Positions 1 to 5,250 of a stretch of DNA of 5,250 nucleotides are shown piece after piece. Below the pieces are notes generated by a model that was given only the letters and a program-made list of their open reading frames with translations, had not been told where the DNA came from and searched no databases. The stretch is taken from assembly GCA_002425305.1 (NCBI GenBank), contig DILZ01000070.1:1868-7117 (forward strand), written 5' to 3'. Each line of letters starts with the position of its first letter. The stretch's first letter is position 1. The stretch is from Ruminococcaceae bacterium UBA5579 (GTDB lineage: Bacteria; Bacillota; Clostridia; Oscillospirales; Ruminococcaceae). A program made the position numbers and the translations under genes.

Positions 1-1
1 C

Positions 2-1072
2 GAAGCGGACGACGTAGAACAGATAACCGACGCCATCAAAAACGACCTCTCGCAGGACGAGGTGTATGTGTTCTCGCCCAAGGGCGACGTTTTCGCTCTG
101 CCGAACGGCGCGTGCATTATCGACTTTGCCTACGCTATCCACACCGAAATAGGCAACAAGATGACCGGCGCAAAGGTGGGCGGGCGAATGGTGCAGCTCG
201 ACTATCAGATAAAAACAGGCGACATAATCGAGATATTCACAAGCAGCTCGCCGAACAGCGGTCCGAACAGAAACTGGCTCAACATCGCCAAAACAACCGA
301 GGCTAAGGGCAAGATACGCTCGTGGTTCAAAAAAGAGCGCCGCGACGAAAACATCATCTGCGGGCGCGAGGAGCTGGAGCGGGAATTCAAGCGCAACGGC
401 ATACCGAATACGCCCGAGCTGCTTGAGGAAACCGCGCGAAGATCGCGGTTCGATTCCGTGGACGATTTCTACGCGGCTATCGGCTATGGCGGCGTAACGA
501 TGTCGAAGATCGTTCAGCGTATAAAGGAAGGTCAGTCGCGCGCTCAAAGGGAACAGGCGCAAACGCTTCCGACAAGCGAGGAGATAACGGCGGAGACCAA
601 TCGCCGCTCCCGTCAAAAGGGTATTATAATCGAGGGCGTGGACAACTGTCTTATCAAGTTCGCACAATGCTGCAATCCTCTGCCGGGCGACCCGATAATC
701 GGATTTGTGACGCGCGGCTTCGGCGTTTCCATTCACAAGCAGGACTGCGTAAACGTCATCAACAATATGGACAGCGCCGAAAACAAGGATCGCTGGATAA
801 AGGCGTCGTGGGCGGGCGTCGAGGACGAGACCTACCGCGCCACGATCGATATCATAGCGGATCAGAGGTCGTCGGTGATCGCCGATATCACGGCGGCTAT
901 CGCGGGCAACCACATTCCCATGCACGAGATAAATATGCACCGACTGAAAAACGGAAACACCAATCTGCTTATCACGATAGAGGTAGCGGGCGTTGACCAG
1001 CTCGCGAACCTTATGCTGCGGATAAAGAAGATACCCGGCGTTATCTCTGCGGAGAGAACGGGAAAGCAATGA
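2..1072 (+). CDS. relA: RelA/SpoT-family (p)ppGpp synthetase/hydrolase, C-terminal part (5' truncated by window)
   Basis: C-terminal regulatory half of the long Rel enzyme that makes and degrades the alarmone (p)ppGpp in the stringent response; in this family this half senses the ribosome and deacylated tRNA. The frame is open from the window edge, and 356 residues are visible. Numbering from the first visible codon, a TGS domain spans about 20-81 (starts DEVYVFSPKGDVFALPNGA). A helical linker follows with the family signature NWLNIAKTTEAKGKIRSWFKKER. The Cys-rich (zinc-finger-like) module has Cys223-Cys224, His245 and Cys249 (CCNPLPGDPIIGFVTRGFG, then SIHKQDC). A C-terminal ACT/RRM domain runs from about 280 to 356. 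The hydrolase and synthetase domains, roughly 390 residues in the family, lie upstream of the window, so synthetic activity cannot be judged. The visible part looks intact. Its stop overlaps an ATG of the next frame (ATGA at 1069-1072). The GTG at position 62 is an internal valine, not a start. Confidence 0.96.
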   Translation, partial: EADDVEQITDAIKNDLSQDEVYVFSPKGDVFALPNGACIIDFAYAIHTEIGNKMTGAKVGGRMVQLDYQIKTGDIIEIFTSSSPNSGPNRNWLNIAKTTEAKGKIRSWFKKERRDENIICGREELEREFKRNGIPNTPELLEETARRSRFDSVDDFYAAIGYGGVTMSKIVQRIKEGQSRAQREQAQTLPTSEEITAETNRRSRQKGIIIEGVDNCLIKFAQCCNPLPGDPIIGFVTRGFGVSIHKQDCVNVINNMDSAENKDRWIKASWAGVEDETYRATIDIIADQRSSVIADITAAIAGNHIPMHEINMHRLKNGNTNLLITIEVAGVDQLANLMLRIKKIPGVISAERTGKQ

Positions 1073-1083
1073 TACGGGAATTT

Positions 1084-1088
1084 GGAGG
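1084..1088 (+). promoter_or_regulatory. Ribosome binding site deciding the MBL hydrolase start
   Basis: GGAGG lies 4 nt before the ATG at 1093, which supports 1093 rather than the in-frame ATG at 1069. The spacing is slightly short. A weaker GGAGAG at 1051-1056 lies 12 nt before the ATG at 1069, so a coupled start at 1069 with eight extra residues is not excluded. Confidence 0.6.
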
Positions 1089-1092
1089 CTAT

Positions 1093-1722
1093 ATGGACAA
1101 GATAATCGGACTGCCGTTGGGCGCTTTGGCTTCAAATTGCTACCTTATCCCTGCGGAGGAGGACAAGGTGATAGTTGTCGATCCCGCGTCCACGGGCGAG
1201 GTTATGGCGCTTATCGAAACGAACGATATGGAGCTTGGCGCTATAATAATAACGCACGGACATTTCGACCACTTTGCGGGCGCGGCGGCGCTGCACGAGC
1301 AGACAGGTGCGCCGATCTACGCGCCGGAGCTTGACAGCGAGATGTTCCAAAGCGCGGACAAAAGCTGGGCTTGGTTTATGGGCGGAACTCCGTTTGCGCC
1401 GATAACTCCCGACCATCTGTTTGAGGACGGCGAGGAGTTTTCGCTGTTCGGCGTCGACTTCCTTGCGCTCAGCGCACCGGGACACACTGCGGGCAGCTGT
1501 CTTCTTATCTGCGACCGGTTCGACTGTATTTTTACGGGCGATGTTATCTTCCGCAGCAGCGTAGGCAGAACGGACGGCTATTCGGGCAGCCCGTCGCTTT
1601 TGCGGGAAACGCTCAAGAAGATAAAGCAGATCGAGCACAACTACAAGCTGTTCTGCGGTCACGGCGACACGACCGATATCGATACGGAAAAACGCACAAA
1701 TCCCTACCTGTTGGATATGTAA
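1093..1722 (+). CDS. Metallo-beta-lactamase-fold hydrolase (glyoxalase II-like, YqgX type)
   Basis: Predicted cytosolic metal-dependent hydrolase of the MBL superfamily, 209 residues from the chosen start. The full set of metal ligands is visible: the THGHFDH motif (His55, His57, Asp59, His60), His131 in APGHTAGS, the bridging Asp150 in FTGDVIF, and His190 in CGHGDTT. Asp30 in VVDPAS is the conserved acidic residue after the second strand. The length fits compact glyoxalase II-like proteins of this type rather than full glutathione-dependent glyoxalase II with its extra C-terminal helical domain. The true substrate of these small Firmicutes proteins is not fixed by sequence, so 'hydroxyacylglutathione hydrolase' would be over-specific. 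It follows relA directly, with no room for a promoter, and is probably cotranscribed. In many Firmicutes the order is relA, dtd, MBL hydrolase; here no dtd lies between them. The start was chosen by the GGAGG at 1084-1088; ATG 1069, overlapping the relA stop, is the alternative. Confidence 0.92.
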   Translation: MDKIIGLPLGALASNCYLIPAEEDKVIVVDPASTGEVMALIETNDMELGAIIITHGHFDHFAGAAALHEQTGAPIYAPELDSEMFQSADKSWAWFMGGTPFAPITPDHLFEDGEEFSLFGVDFLALSAPGHTAGSCLLICDRFDCIFTGDVIFRSSVGRTDGYSGSPSLLRETLKKIKQIEHNYKLFCGHGDTTDIDTEKRTNPYLLDM

Positions 1723-1726
1723 GAAC

Positions 1727-1747
1727 TTGTCCCGGACAAAAGGACAA
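1727..1747. repeat. Short inverted/direct repeat cluster TTGTCC / GGACAA after the MBL gene
   Basis: TTGTCC (1727-1732) and GGACAA (1734-1739) form a 13-bp palindrome with one unpaired centre base. GGACAA then recurs at 1742-1747, a tandem copy with an 8-nt period. As RNA, 1727-1732 could pair with 1742-1747 across a 9-nt loop, but the stem is only 6 bp and no good U-tract follows, so it is a poor candidate for the missing relA-MBL terminator. It could be an operator half-site group or chance. Confidence 0.3.
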
Positions 1748-1789
1748 TCATATTTTGCATAGAGTTTGACCCTAAAACCGACCATTTTT

Positions 1790-1816
1790 TTGGCTGAACC
1801 TACAAAAAAGAGCCAA
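1790..1816. repeat. Inverted repeat TTGGCT / AGCCAA in the intergenic region
   Basis: TTGGCT (1790-1795) and AGCCAA (1811-1816) are perfect 6-bp arms around a 15-nt A-rich loop. Seven T at 1785-1791 precede and overlap the left arm, and six A at 1804-1809 precede the right arm. It lies about 25 bp upstream of the -35 element of the following gene, so it could be a regulator site or just a feature of AT-rich DNA. It is not a standard intrinsic terminator on either strand. Nothing else in 1723-1841 looks coding. Confidence 0.25.
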
Positions 1817-1841
1817 TATTACCGAATGTGGCACAATACGC

Positions 1842-1870
1842 TTGACTTTGAGCGCATTTTTTGATAAAAT
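1842..1870 (+). promoter_or_regulatory. Sigma-A-type promoter for the DUF4870 gene
   Basis: TTGACT (1842-1847), a 17-nt spacer, then TAAAAT (1865-1870); both hexamers match consensus at 5 of 6. A TG at 1862-1863, one base before the -10, gives an extended -10 element. Expected transcription start is near 1877, leaving a 5' leader of about 30 nt that includes GGAGG at 1894-1898. Confidence 0.75.
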
Positions 1871-1906
1871 ATTTATTAACAAAATAATTTTACGGAGGTA
1901 TTTTCA

Positions 1907-2224
1907 ATGGAAGATTCAAACGATAAGGTATTTGGCATACTGTCATATATCGGTATTTTAGTTCTCATACCCTTAATGGTAGGAAAATCGCAGTTTTCAA
2001 AGTTTCACGCGAACCAGGGTCTTATCCTGTTTATCGTTGAGGTAGTATTCGGCGTGGTTCTCGGTATCGGTATGCTGATCCCCGGGATCAGGATCGTTTT
2101 CGCTATCATCGGCGGCGTGTTCGAGCTTGCTTGCCTTCTTATGGCGATTCTCGGCATTGTTAACGCGGTGAACGGCGAAACAAAGGAGCTGCCCATTATA
2201 GGCTCTATCCGTCTTATCAAATAA
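1907..2224 (+). CDS. DUF4870/Tic20-like small membrane protein
   Basis: A 105-residue integral membrane protein of the DUF4870 (Tic20-like) type. Function is unknown in bacteria; the resemblance to the chloroplast import component Tic20 is at fold/family level and does not show protein import here. Three hydrophobic segments are visible at about 8-25, 38-57 and 61-86. The family signature FHANQGLILF (33-42) sits before the second helix, and the tail NGETKELPIIGSIRLIK (89-105) is typical. The start is well supported: GGAGG at 1894-1898 is 8 nt before the ATG. It appears monocistronic, with its own promoter at 1842-1870 and a strong terminator 23 nt after the stop. Neighbours do not suggest a partner. 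Recognition of the family rests on reading the motifs, not a search. Confidence 0.85.
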   Translation: MEDSNDKVFGILSYIGILVLIPLMVGKSQFSKFHANQGLILFIVEVVFGVVLGIGMLIPGIRIVFAIIGGVFELACLLMAILGIVNAVNGETKELPIIGSIRLIK

Positions 2225-2247
2225 TATCACATCGTTATATGATGATC

Positions 2248-2285
2248 AAGCCCACCTCATTCTGCGCGGAATGGGGTGGGCTTTT
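2248..2285 (+). terminator. Rho-independent terminator of the DUF4870 gene
   Basis: Arms at 2248-2262 and 2269-2283 form a 15-bp stem with one G-U wobble around a 6-nt loop (TGCGCG, 2263-2268). The core is GC-rich (GCCCACC/GGTGGGC) and runs into TTTT (2282-2285). The T-tract is short. On the minus strand the stem is followed only by TT then GATC, so it would be a weak terminator for the convergent MATE gene, whose stop codon lies 46 nt before the stem. It may still serve both transcripts. Confidence 0.85.
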
Positions 2286-2329
2286 CACTATGCTCCGGAA
2301 ACGAGCGGAATGTACTTGATCGTGCGGCA

Positions 2330-3658
2330 TCAATAATTATACTTTCGTTTTTTGGCGATTAAAAAAGTTATGGTAAGCGCGCAGGCGGCAAACTCCGCCA
2401 CCACAACCGACAGGAATATGCCGTCCGTTTTGAGAAACAGCGGAAGGACAAGAACCGCCGTGATCTGAAACACCAGCGTTCTCAAAAAAGAAATGAGCGC
2501 GGAGATCAGCCCGTTGTTCAGCGCGGTAAAGAACGATGAGCCGAAAATGTTTATCCCCGCAAAAAGGAACGATAGCGAGAATATCCGAAAGCCGCGCACG
2601 GTAAGCGCGTAAAGCTCGGGATTTTTTCCGACAAAAATACCCGCAAGGACGCCCGCCGAAAGCTCGGAAGCCGCCAACATCACAACGGACGCCACAACGA
2701 TTATAAGTGTGCTTTTATGACGAATATTGCGAAGCTCAGTGGAGTTTTTCGCACCGTAATTGTATCCGATTATAGGCGCGACCCCTACGCCGTATCCGAT
2801 AAATATCGCGAGAAATACCAGATTGACATACATCATAACTCCGTACGCCGCAACGCCTCCCTGCCCCGCATACTTGATAAGCTGCGTGTTATACAGCATA
2901 TTCACGAGCGACATCGAGCCTTGCGAAACAAACTCCGAAGAGCCGTTCGAGCAGGTCTTGCCAAGAACGCGCCAATTAAGACGCGTTTTCCCAAGCCTTA
3001 AAAGACTGCCGTTTTTGCGTAGGAAGTACACAAACGGGATAACGCCGCCGACGATCTGGCTTACTGCCGTAGCTGCCGCCGCGCCGACTATTCCCCAGCG
3101 AAATCCTGCCACAAACAGAGCGTCCAACGCCATATTGGCAACGCCCGACATAATTGTCACAGCAAGTCCGAGCTTGGGTCTTTCGGCGGTGATGAACAAG
3201 CTCTGAAAAGCCATTTGCAGCATAAAAAGCGGCAGAGCGCCCACGATCATTCGCCCGTAAAGAACGCTGTTTTCAAGCATTTCACCCTCTGCGCCCAAGG
3301 CGGACGCGACTGTGCGCATAAGCGCAATACCAAGCGCCGCAAGAACGACGCCGGAAACAAATGTTGAGTAAATGATAAGCGAAAAAATGCGGTTCGCCTT
3401 GTCGCTGTCACCTTCGCCGAGGGTTTTCGCAACAAGCGCGCTGCCGCCCGAACCGAACATAAAACCCACCGCGCCCAAAATCATCGTAACGGGCATTATG
3501 AAGTTCACCGCCGCGAACGCGGTTTCGCCAACAATGTTAGACACGAATATCCCGTCGACCATACTGTATATGGACGTAAAGATCATCATCAGGATAGAAG
3601 GCAAAGTAAATCGAAACAGCTTTTTGTAGTTAAAGTGCTCTGATAACGATATATTCAT
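2330..3658 (-). CDS. MATE-family multidrug efflux transporter (MepA-like)
   Basis: Inner-membrane antiporter of the MATE family, which exports cationic or amphipathic drugs using a Na+ or H+ gradient. The 442 residues fit the usual 440-460, with about 12 hydrophobic segments in two homologous halves. Visible family marks are the first helix with Asp35 (SMVDGIFVSNIVGETAF, at the position of the conserved Asp in NorM-type proteins), NMALDALFV with GIVGAAAATAVSQ near 175-201, Glu242 in GSSEFVSQG at the start of the second half, and APIIGYNYGA at 294-303. The short tail is basic (KKRKYNY). The ATG at 3658 is preceded by GGTGAG (3670-3665), 6 nt away, a sequence complementary to the 16S rRNA tail beyond GGAGG. 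It follows the marR-type gene by 56 nt without a convincing promoter between them, so it is probably the second gene of that autoregulated operon. The pairing suggests drug-inducible efflux; substrates cannot be read from sequence. The frame is intact. Confidence 0.94.
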   Translation of the reverse strand: MNISLSEHFNYKKLFRFTLPSILMMIFTSIYSMVDGIFVSNIVGETAFAAVNFIMPVTMILGAVGFMFGSGGSALVAKTLGEGDSDKANRIFSLIIYSTFVSGVVLAALGIALMRTVASALGAEGEMLENSVLYGRMIVGALPLFMLQMAFQSLFITAERPKLGLAVTIMSGVANMALDALFVAGFRWGIVGAAAATAVSQIVGGVIPFVYFLRKNGSLLRLGKTRLNWRVLGKTCSNGSSEFVSQGSMSLVNMLYNTQLIKYAGQGGVAAYGVMMYVNLVFLAIFIGYGVGVAPIIGYNYGAKNSTELRNIRHKSTLIIVVASVVMLAASELSAGVLAGIFVGKNPELYALTVRGFRIFSLSFLFAGINIFGSSFFTALNNGLISALISFLRTLVFQITAVLVLPLFLKTDGIFLSVVVAEFAACALTITFLIAKKRKYNY

Positions 3659-3714
3659 TGGAAGCTCACCCCAAAAACAGTTTAGTTTAATAGAAAATAG
3701 TTATTACTCGTTAG

Positions 3715-4143
3715 TTATAATTTGTCTACCTCTTGCCGAAACTCAACAAGATATTTCTCGGTAAGCCGCAGATACTCGCTGCGATCCTCCTCACTCCAGC
3801 CACTGAACACGCGGTTCTCCGCCTCAACAAGCCGCTCGACCGTTTTTTTCACAAACCGATTTCCCTTCGCGGTGAGCACTATCAGCTTCTGCTTGCCGTC
3901 AAGTGCCTCCAGCCTTACCAACTCCTCGTTTTCCAGCTTGCGCAGCGCGGAATTCGCAGTTTGCTTGGACAACCCCGTAAAGCGGCACATATACGAAATG
4001 CCGCACGAACCCTCATTGCACAGTGCGTAAAGCACCGCCATAGCGCTGTCGGATAGTCTCAGCTTCAGCGCCGCCTCGTGATAGAGATTGTTGGTTTCGC
4101 CTGCCAGATAGTTAAACCGCCTCAGTTCTTTTGTAGCTGTCAT
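3715..4143 (-). CDS. MarR-family transcriptional regulator
   Basis: A dimeric winged-helix DNA-binding repressor of 142 residues, normal for MarR. N-terminal helices (about 1-30) and the C-terminal helices (about 93-142) would form the dimer interface. The DNA-binding domain spans about 31-92: helix-turn-helix ISYMCRFTGLSKQTANSALRKLENEELV, quoted here in two parts as ISYMCRFTG (49-57) and LSKQTANSALRKLENEELV (58-76). The wing is around LEALDGKQKLIVLTAKG (78-94), with Asp82 of the usual wing-tip motif but Gly-Lys where many members have Arg. Three cysteines (42, 47, 53) cluster just before the recognition helix, which raises thiol-based sensing as a possibility only. It is first in the operon with the MATE exporter and is almost certainly its repressor. 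GGAGG at 4157-4153 lies 9 nt before the ATG. Its promoter is overlaid by two inverted 14-bp sites, indicating autoregulation. Confidence 0.95.
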   Translation of the reverse strand: MTATKELRRFNYLAGETNNLYHEAALKLRLSDSAMAVLYALCNEGSCGISYMCRFTGLSKQTANSALRKLENEELVRLEALDGKQKLIVLTAKGNRFVKKTVERLVEAENRVFSGWSEEDRSEYLRLTEKYLVEFRQEVDKL

Positions 4144-4161
4144 TATAATCTCCCTCCGCTA

Positions 4162-4175
4162 GTATGAAATCGTAC
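4162..4175. promoter_or_regulatory. Operator copy 1 (predicted MarR site at the transcription start)
   Basis: GTATGAAATCGTAC, a 14-bp imperfect palindrome (5 of 7 base pairs symmetric; general form GTAyGAwwTCrTAC). It is the exact reverse complement of the copy at 4189-4202. On the minus strand it begins at about +2 of the predicted transcript, where bound repressor would block initiation or promoter escape. Size and symmetry suit a MarR dimer; assignment to the adjacent regulator is inference. Confidence 0.75.
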
Positions 4176-4182
4176 CAAACAC

Positions 4183-4211
4183 ATTATAGTACGATTTCAT
4201 ACATTTGTCAA
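4183..4211 (-). promoter_or_regulatory. Consensus sigma-A promoter of the marR-MATE operon
   Basis: On the minus strand TTGACA (4211-4206), a 17-nt spacer, and TATAAT (4188-4183): both hexamers match consensus perfectly. Transcription should start near 4176, giving a leader of about 33 nt. Such an intrinsically strong promoter only makes sense for a regulator gene if it is tightly repressed, which the flanking operators support. Confidence 0.88.
4189..4202. promoter_or_regulatory. Operator copy 2 (predicted MarR site filling the -35/-10 spacer)
   Basis: GTACGATTTCATAC, the exact inverted copy of 4162-4175, with 13 bp between the arms (the -10 hexamer is 6 of these) and 27 bp between centres. 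It lies wholly in the 17-nt spacer, so bound repressor would exclude RNA polymerase. Because transcription starts between the arms, the repeat cannot fold as a hairpin in the operon's own mRNA, so it is better read as DNA binding sites. Confidence 0.78.
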
Positions 4212-4248
4212 GGGCTTTTTGAAAATTGCTTATTTTTATAAAATGTGC

Positions 4249-4277
4249 TTGATTTTAGAGCGAAAATGAGTTATAAT
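4249..4277 (+). promoter_or_regulatory. Sigma-A-type promoter of the glycosyltransferase gene
   Basis: TTGATT (4249-4254), a 17-nt spacer, then a perfect TATAAT (4272-4277). Expected start is near 4284, with a leader of about 26 nt. The AT-rich stretch at 4215-4245 upstream could help as an UP-like element. The MarR sites end 46 bp before this -35, so direct repression of this promoter by the same sites is less likely. Confidence 0.82.
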
Positions 4278-4309
4278 GTAAAGTAACACAAACCATAAAG
4301 AGAGGCTTG

Positions 4310-5250
4310 ATGAATTTGTCAACGGAAAAACTCAACATCTGCTTAATGAACGACTCGTTTCCGCCGATAATAGACGGCGTTGCAAACGCCGTGATAAACT
4401 ATGCCAACATCATAAACGACGGTCTTGGGAAAGCCTCCGTAGCCACTCCGCACTATCCCGATGTGGAGGACGACTATCCGTTTGAGGTCGTGCGGTATCG
4501 CAGTATGCCGATAACCGAGAAGCTCTGCGGCTACCGCGCGGGATACCCGTTTTCATCGAGAGCGCTGGACAAGCTCGTTAAGGACGAGTACGATATAATA
4601 CACTCTCACTGTCCGTTCGCATCTACAATGATGGCGAGGGTTCTGCGGGAAAAAACCAATATCCCCATAGTAATGACATATCACACCAAGTTCGACATAG
4701 ACATAAGACGCGATATACGAAACGAAACGCTTGCCAATCAGGTCATAAAGATAATTATCGAGAACATTTCCGCGTGCGACGAGGTGTGGACGGTAAGCCA
4801 CGGAGCGGGAGAAAATCTGCGAAGCCTCGGGTACGAGGGCGACTTTGTCGTTATGGAAAACGGCGTGGATTTCCCGCGCGGCAGAGCCGAGGCGGAGGAC
4901 GCCGCCGAAATGCGCAGCTACTACGATATCCCCGACGATACCATACTGTTTATGTTCGTAGGCAGACTGCTTTGGTATAAGGGCATACGGCTCACGCTGG
5001 ACGCGCTGAAGATAATAGACGGCAAGGGCATAAAATATCGTATGATGTTCGTGGGGGACGGCCTTGACAGAGCCGAAATCGAAAGCTACGCCGAAGAGCT
5101 TGGGATAATGGACAAGTGCATTTTTACGGGCGCTATATACGACCGCGAGGATCTGCGTGTTTACTACACGGCAGGCGACCTGTTTGTTTTTCCGTCGGAA
5201 TACGACACCAACGGCATCGTCGTGCGCGAGGCTGCCGCCTGCGGAGTAGC
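4310..5250 (+). CDS. GT4-family glycosyltransferase, N-terminal part (3' truncated by window)
   Basis: Retaining GT-B-fold glycosyltransferase of family GT4, which transfers a sugar from a nucleotide-sugar donor to a lipid, sugar or other acceptor at the cytoplasmic face of the membrane. 313 complete codons are visible with no stop. The N-terminal acceptor domain opens with LNICLMNDSFPPIIDGVANAV, a typical GT4 start with a glycine-rich turn near 20-25. His125 in TYHTKFD is the usual active-site His region. MENGVDF (about 183-190) leads into the donor domain, where VGRLLWYKG carries Arg219 and Lys224, the pair that binds the donor phosphates. The EX7E motif reads DTNGIVVRE with Asp299 in place of the first Glu and Glu307 as the second. 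The protein resembles the diacylglycerol glucosyltransferase / mannosyltransferase-type GT4 group, but the acceptor cannot be assigned. AGAGAGG (4299-4305) is 4 nt before the ATG. It has its own promoter and is divergent from the marR operon. The remaining donor domain lies outside the window. Confidence 0.93.
   Translation, partial: MNLSTEKLNICLMNDSFPPIIDGVANAVINYANIINDGLGKASVATPHYPDVEDDYPFEVVRYRSMPITEKLCGYRAGYPFSSRALDKLVKDEYDIIHSHCPFASTMMARVLREKTNIPIVMTYHTKFDIDIRRDIRNETLANQVIKIIIENISACDEVWTVSHGAGENLRSLGYEGDFVVMENGVDFPRGRAEAEDAAEMRSYYDIPDDTILFMFVGRLLWYKGIRLTLDALKIIDGKGIKYRMMFVGDGLDRAEIESYAEELGIMDKCIFTGAIYDREDLRVYYTAGDLFVFPSEYDTNGIVVREAAACGV

Noticed and set aside
1132..1785. A 217-residue open frame on the minus strand opposite the MBL hydrolase
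   Set aside because: It mirrors a well-supported gene with full catalytic motifs, has no ribosome binding site or recognisable domain, and its composition (rich in Arg, Val, Ala) is typical of an antisense shadow of GC-rich codons.
2760..3206. A 148-residue plus-strand open frame inside the MATE gene
   Set aside because: It lies wholly antisense to a complete MATE transporter, has no promoter or ribosome binding site, and its protein is low-complexity Pro/Thr/Ala without a recognisable fold.
3698..3718. Direct repeat TAGTTAT, 7-nt spacer, TAGTTAT across the MarR stop codon
   Set aside because: Only 7 bp in very AT-rich DNA and without a matching promoter; it could well be chance, and it does not resemble the 14-bp operator.
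4162..4202. The 41-bp inverted repeat read as an RNA hairpin or attenuator
   Set aside because: The predicted start site lies between the arms, so the operon transcript carries only one arm; no U-tract follows on either strand. A DNA operator explains it better.
4553..4980. Small open frames on both strands inside the glycosyltransferase (4553-4801 minus, 4774-4980 plus)
   Set aside because: The real frame is the long one from 4310, which shows GT4 motifs throughout; these are out-of-frame shadows.
1..5250. Search by eye for CRISPR repeats, tRNAs, rRNA, transposases, integrases, toxin-antitoxin pairs or defence genes
   Set aside because: None was seen. All sizeable open frames with gene-like properties are accounted for by housekeeping, efflux or glycosylation families, and no gap exceeds about 185 bases.

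Overview
The window looks like an ordinary chromosomal stretch from a low-to-mid GC Gram-positive bacterium, most likely class Clostridia (an Oscillospirales/Ruminococcaceae-type gut organism is my best guess). The reasons are the order Rel(p)ppGpp enzyme then metallo-beta-lactamase-fold hydrolase, a Tic20-like small membrane protein of a type common in Firmicutes, GGAGG-type ribosome binding sites, near-consensus sigma-A promoters with 17-nt spacers, and GC-rich coding sequence against AT-rich intergenic DNA. The taxonomic call is inference from style, not from a marker gene.

Layout. Positions 2-1072 (+) hold the C-terminal half of a RelA/SpoT-family (p)ppGpp synthetase/hydrolase: TGS, helical, Cys-rich and ACT regions. 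It is followed immediately by an MBL-fold hydrolase (1093-1722, +) that is probably cotranscribed with it. A non-coding stretch (1723-1906) carries short inverted repeats and a good promoter (1842-1870) for a 105-residue DUF4870/Tic20-like membrane protein (1907-2224, +), which ends at a strong stem-loop terminator (2248-2285). On the minus strand, 4143 to 2330 is a two-gene operon: a MarR-family regulator, then a MATE multidrug exporter. At 4310-5250 (+), divergent from that operon, is the N-terminal part of a GT4 glycosyltransferase with its own promoter (4249-4277). It runs off the window.

The most informative element is the marR promoter. A perfect-consensus TTGACA-17-TATAAT promoter has one 14-bp pseudo-palindrome filling its spacer. 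An exact inverted copy sits at the predicted transcription start. This is what an autorepressed MarR/efflux operon should look like, comparable in logic to the MepR/MepA pair of Staphylococcus aureus: the repressor blocks an intrinsically strong promoter until a ligand releases it, and then repressor and exporter are made together.

I see no mobile element, CRISPR array, tRNA or rRNA, and no convincing novel multi-gene system. The best candidates for follow-up are the double operator, the cysteine cluster in the MarR protein, and a sequence block shared by the two plus-strand promoters.
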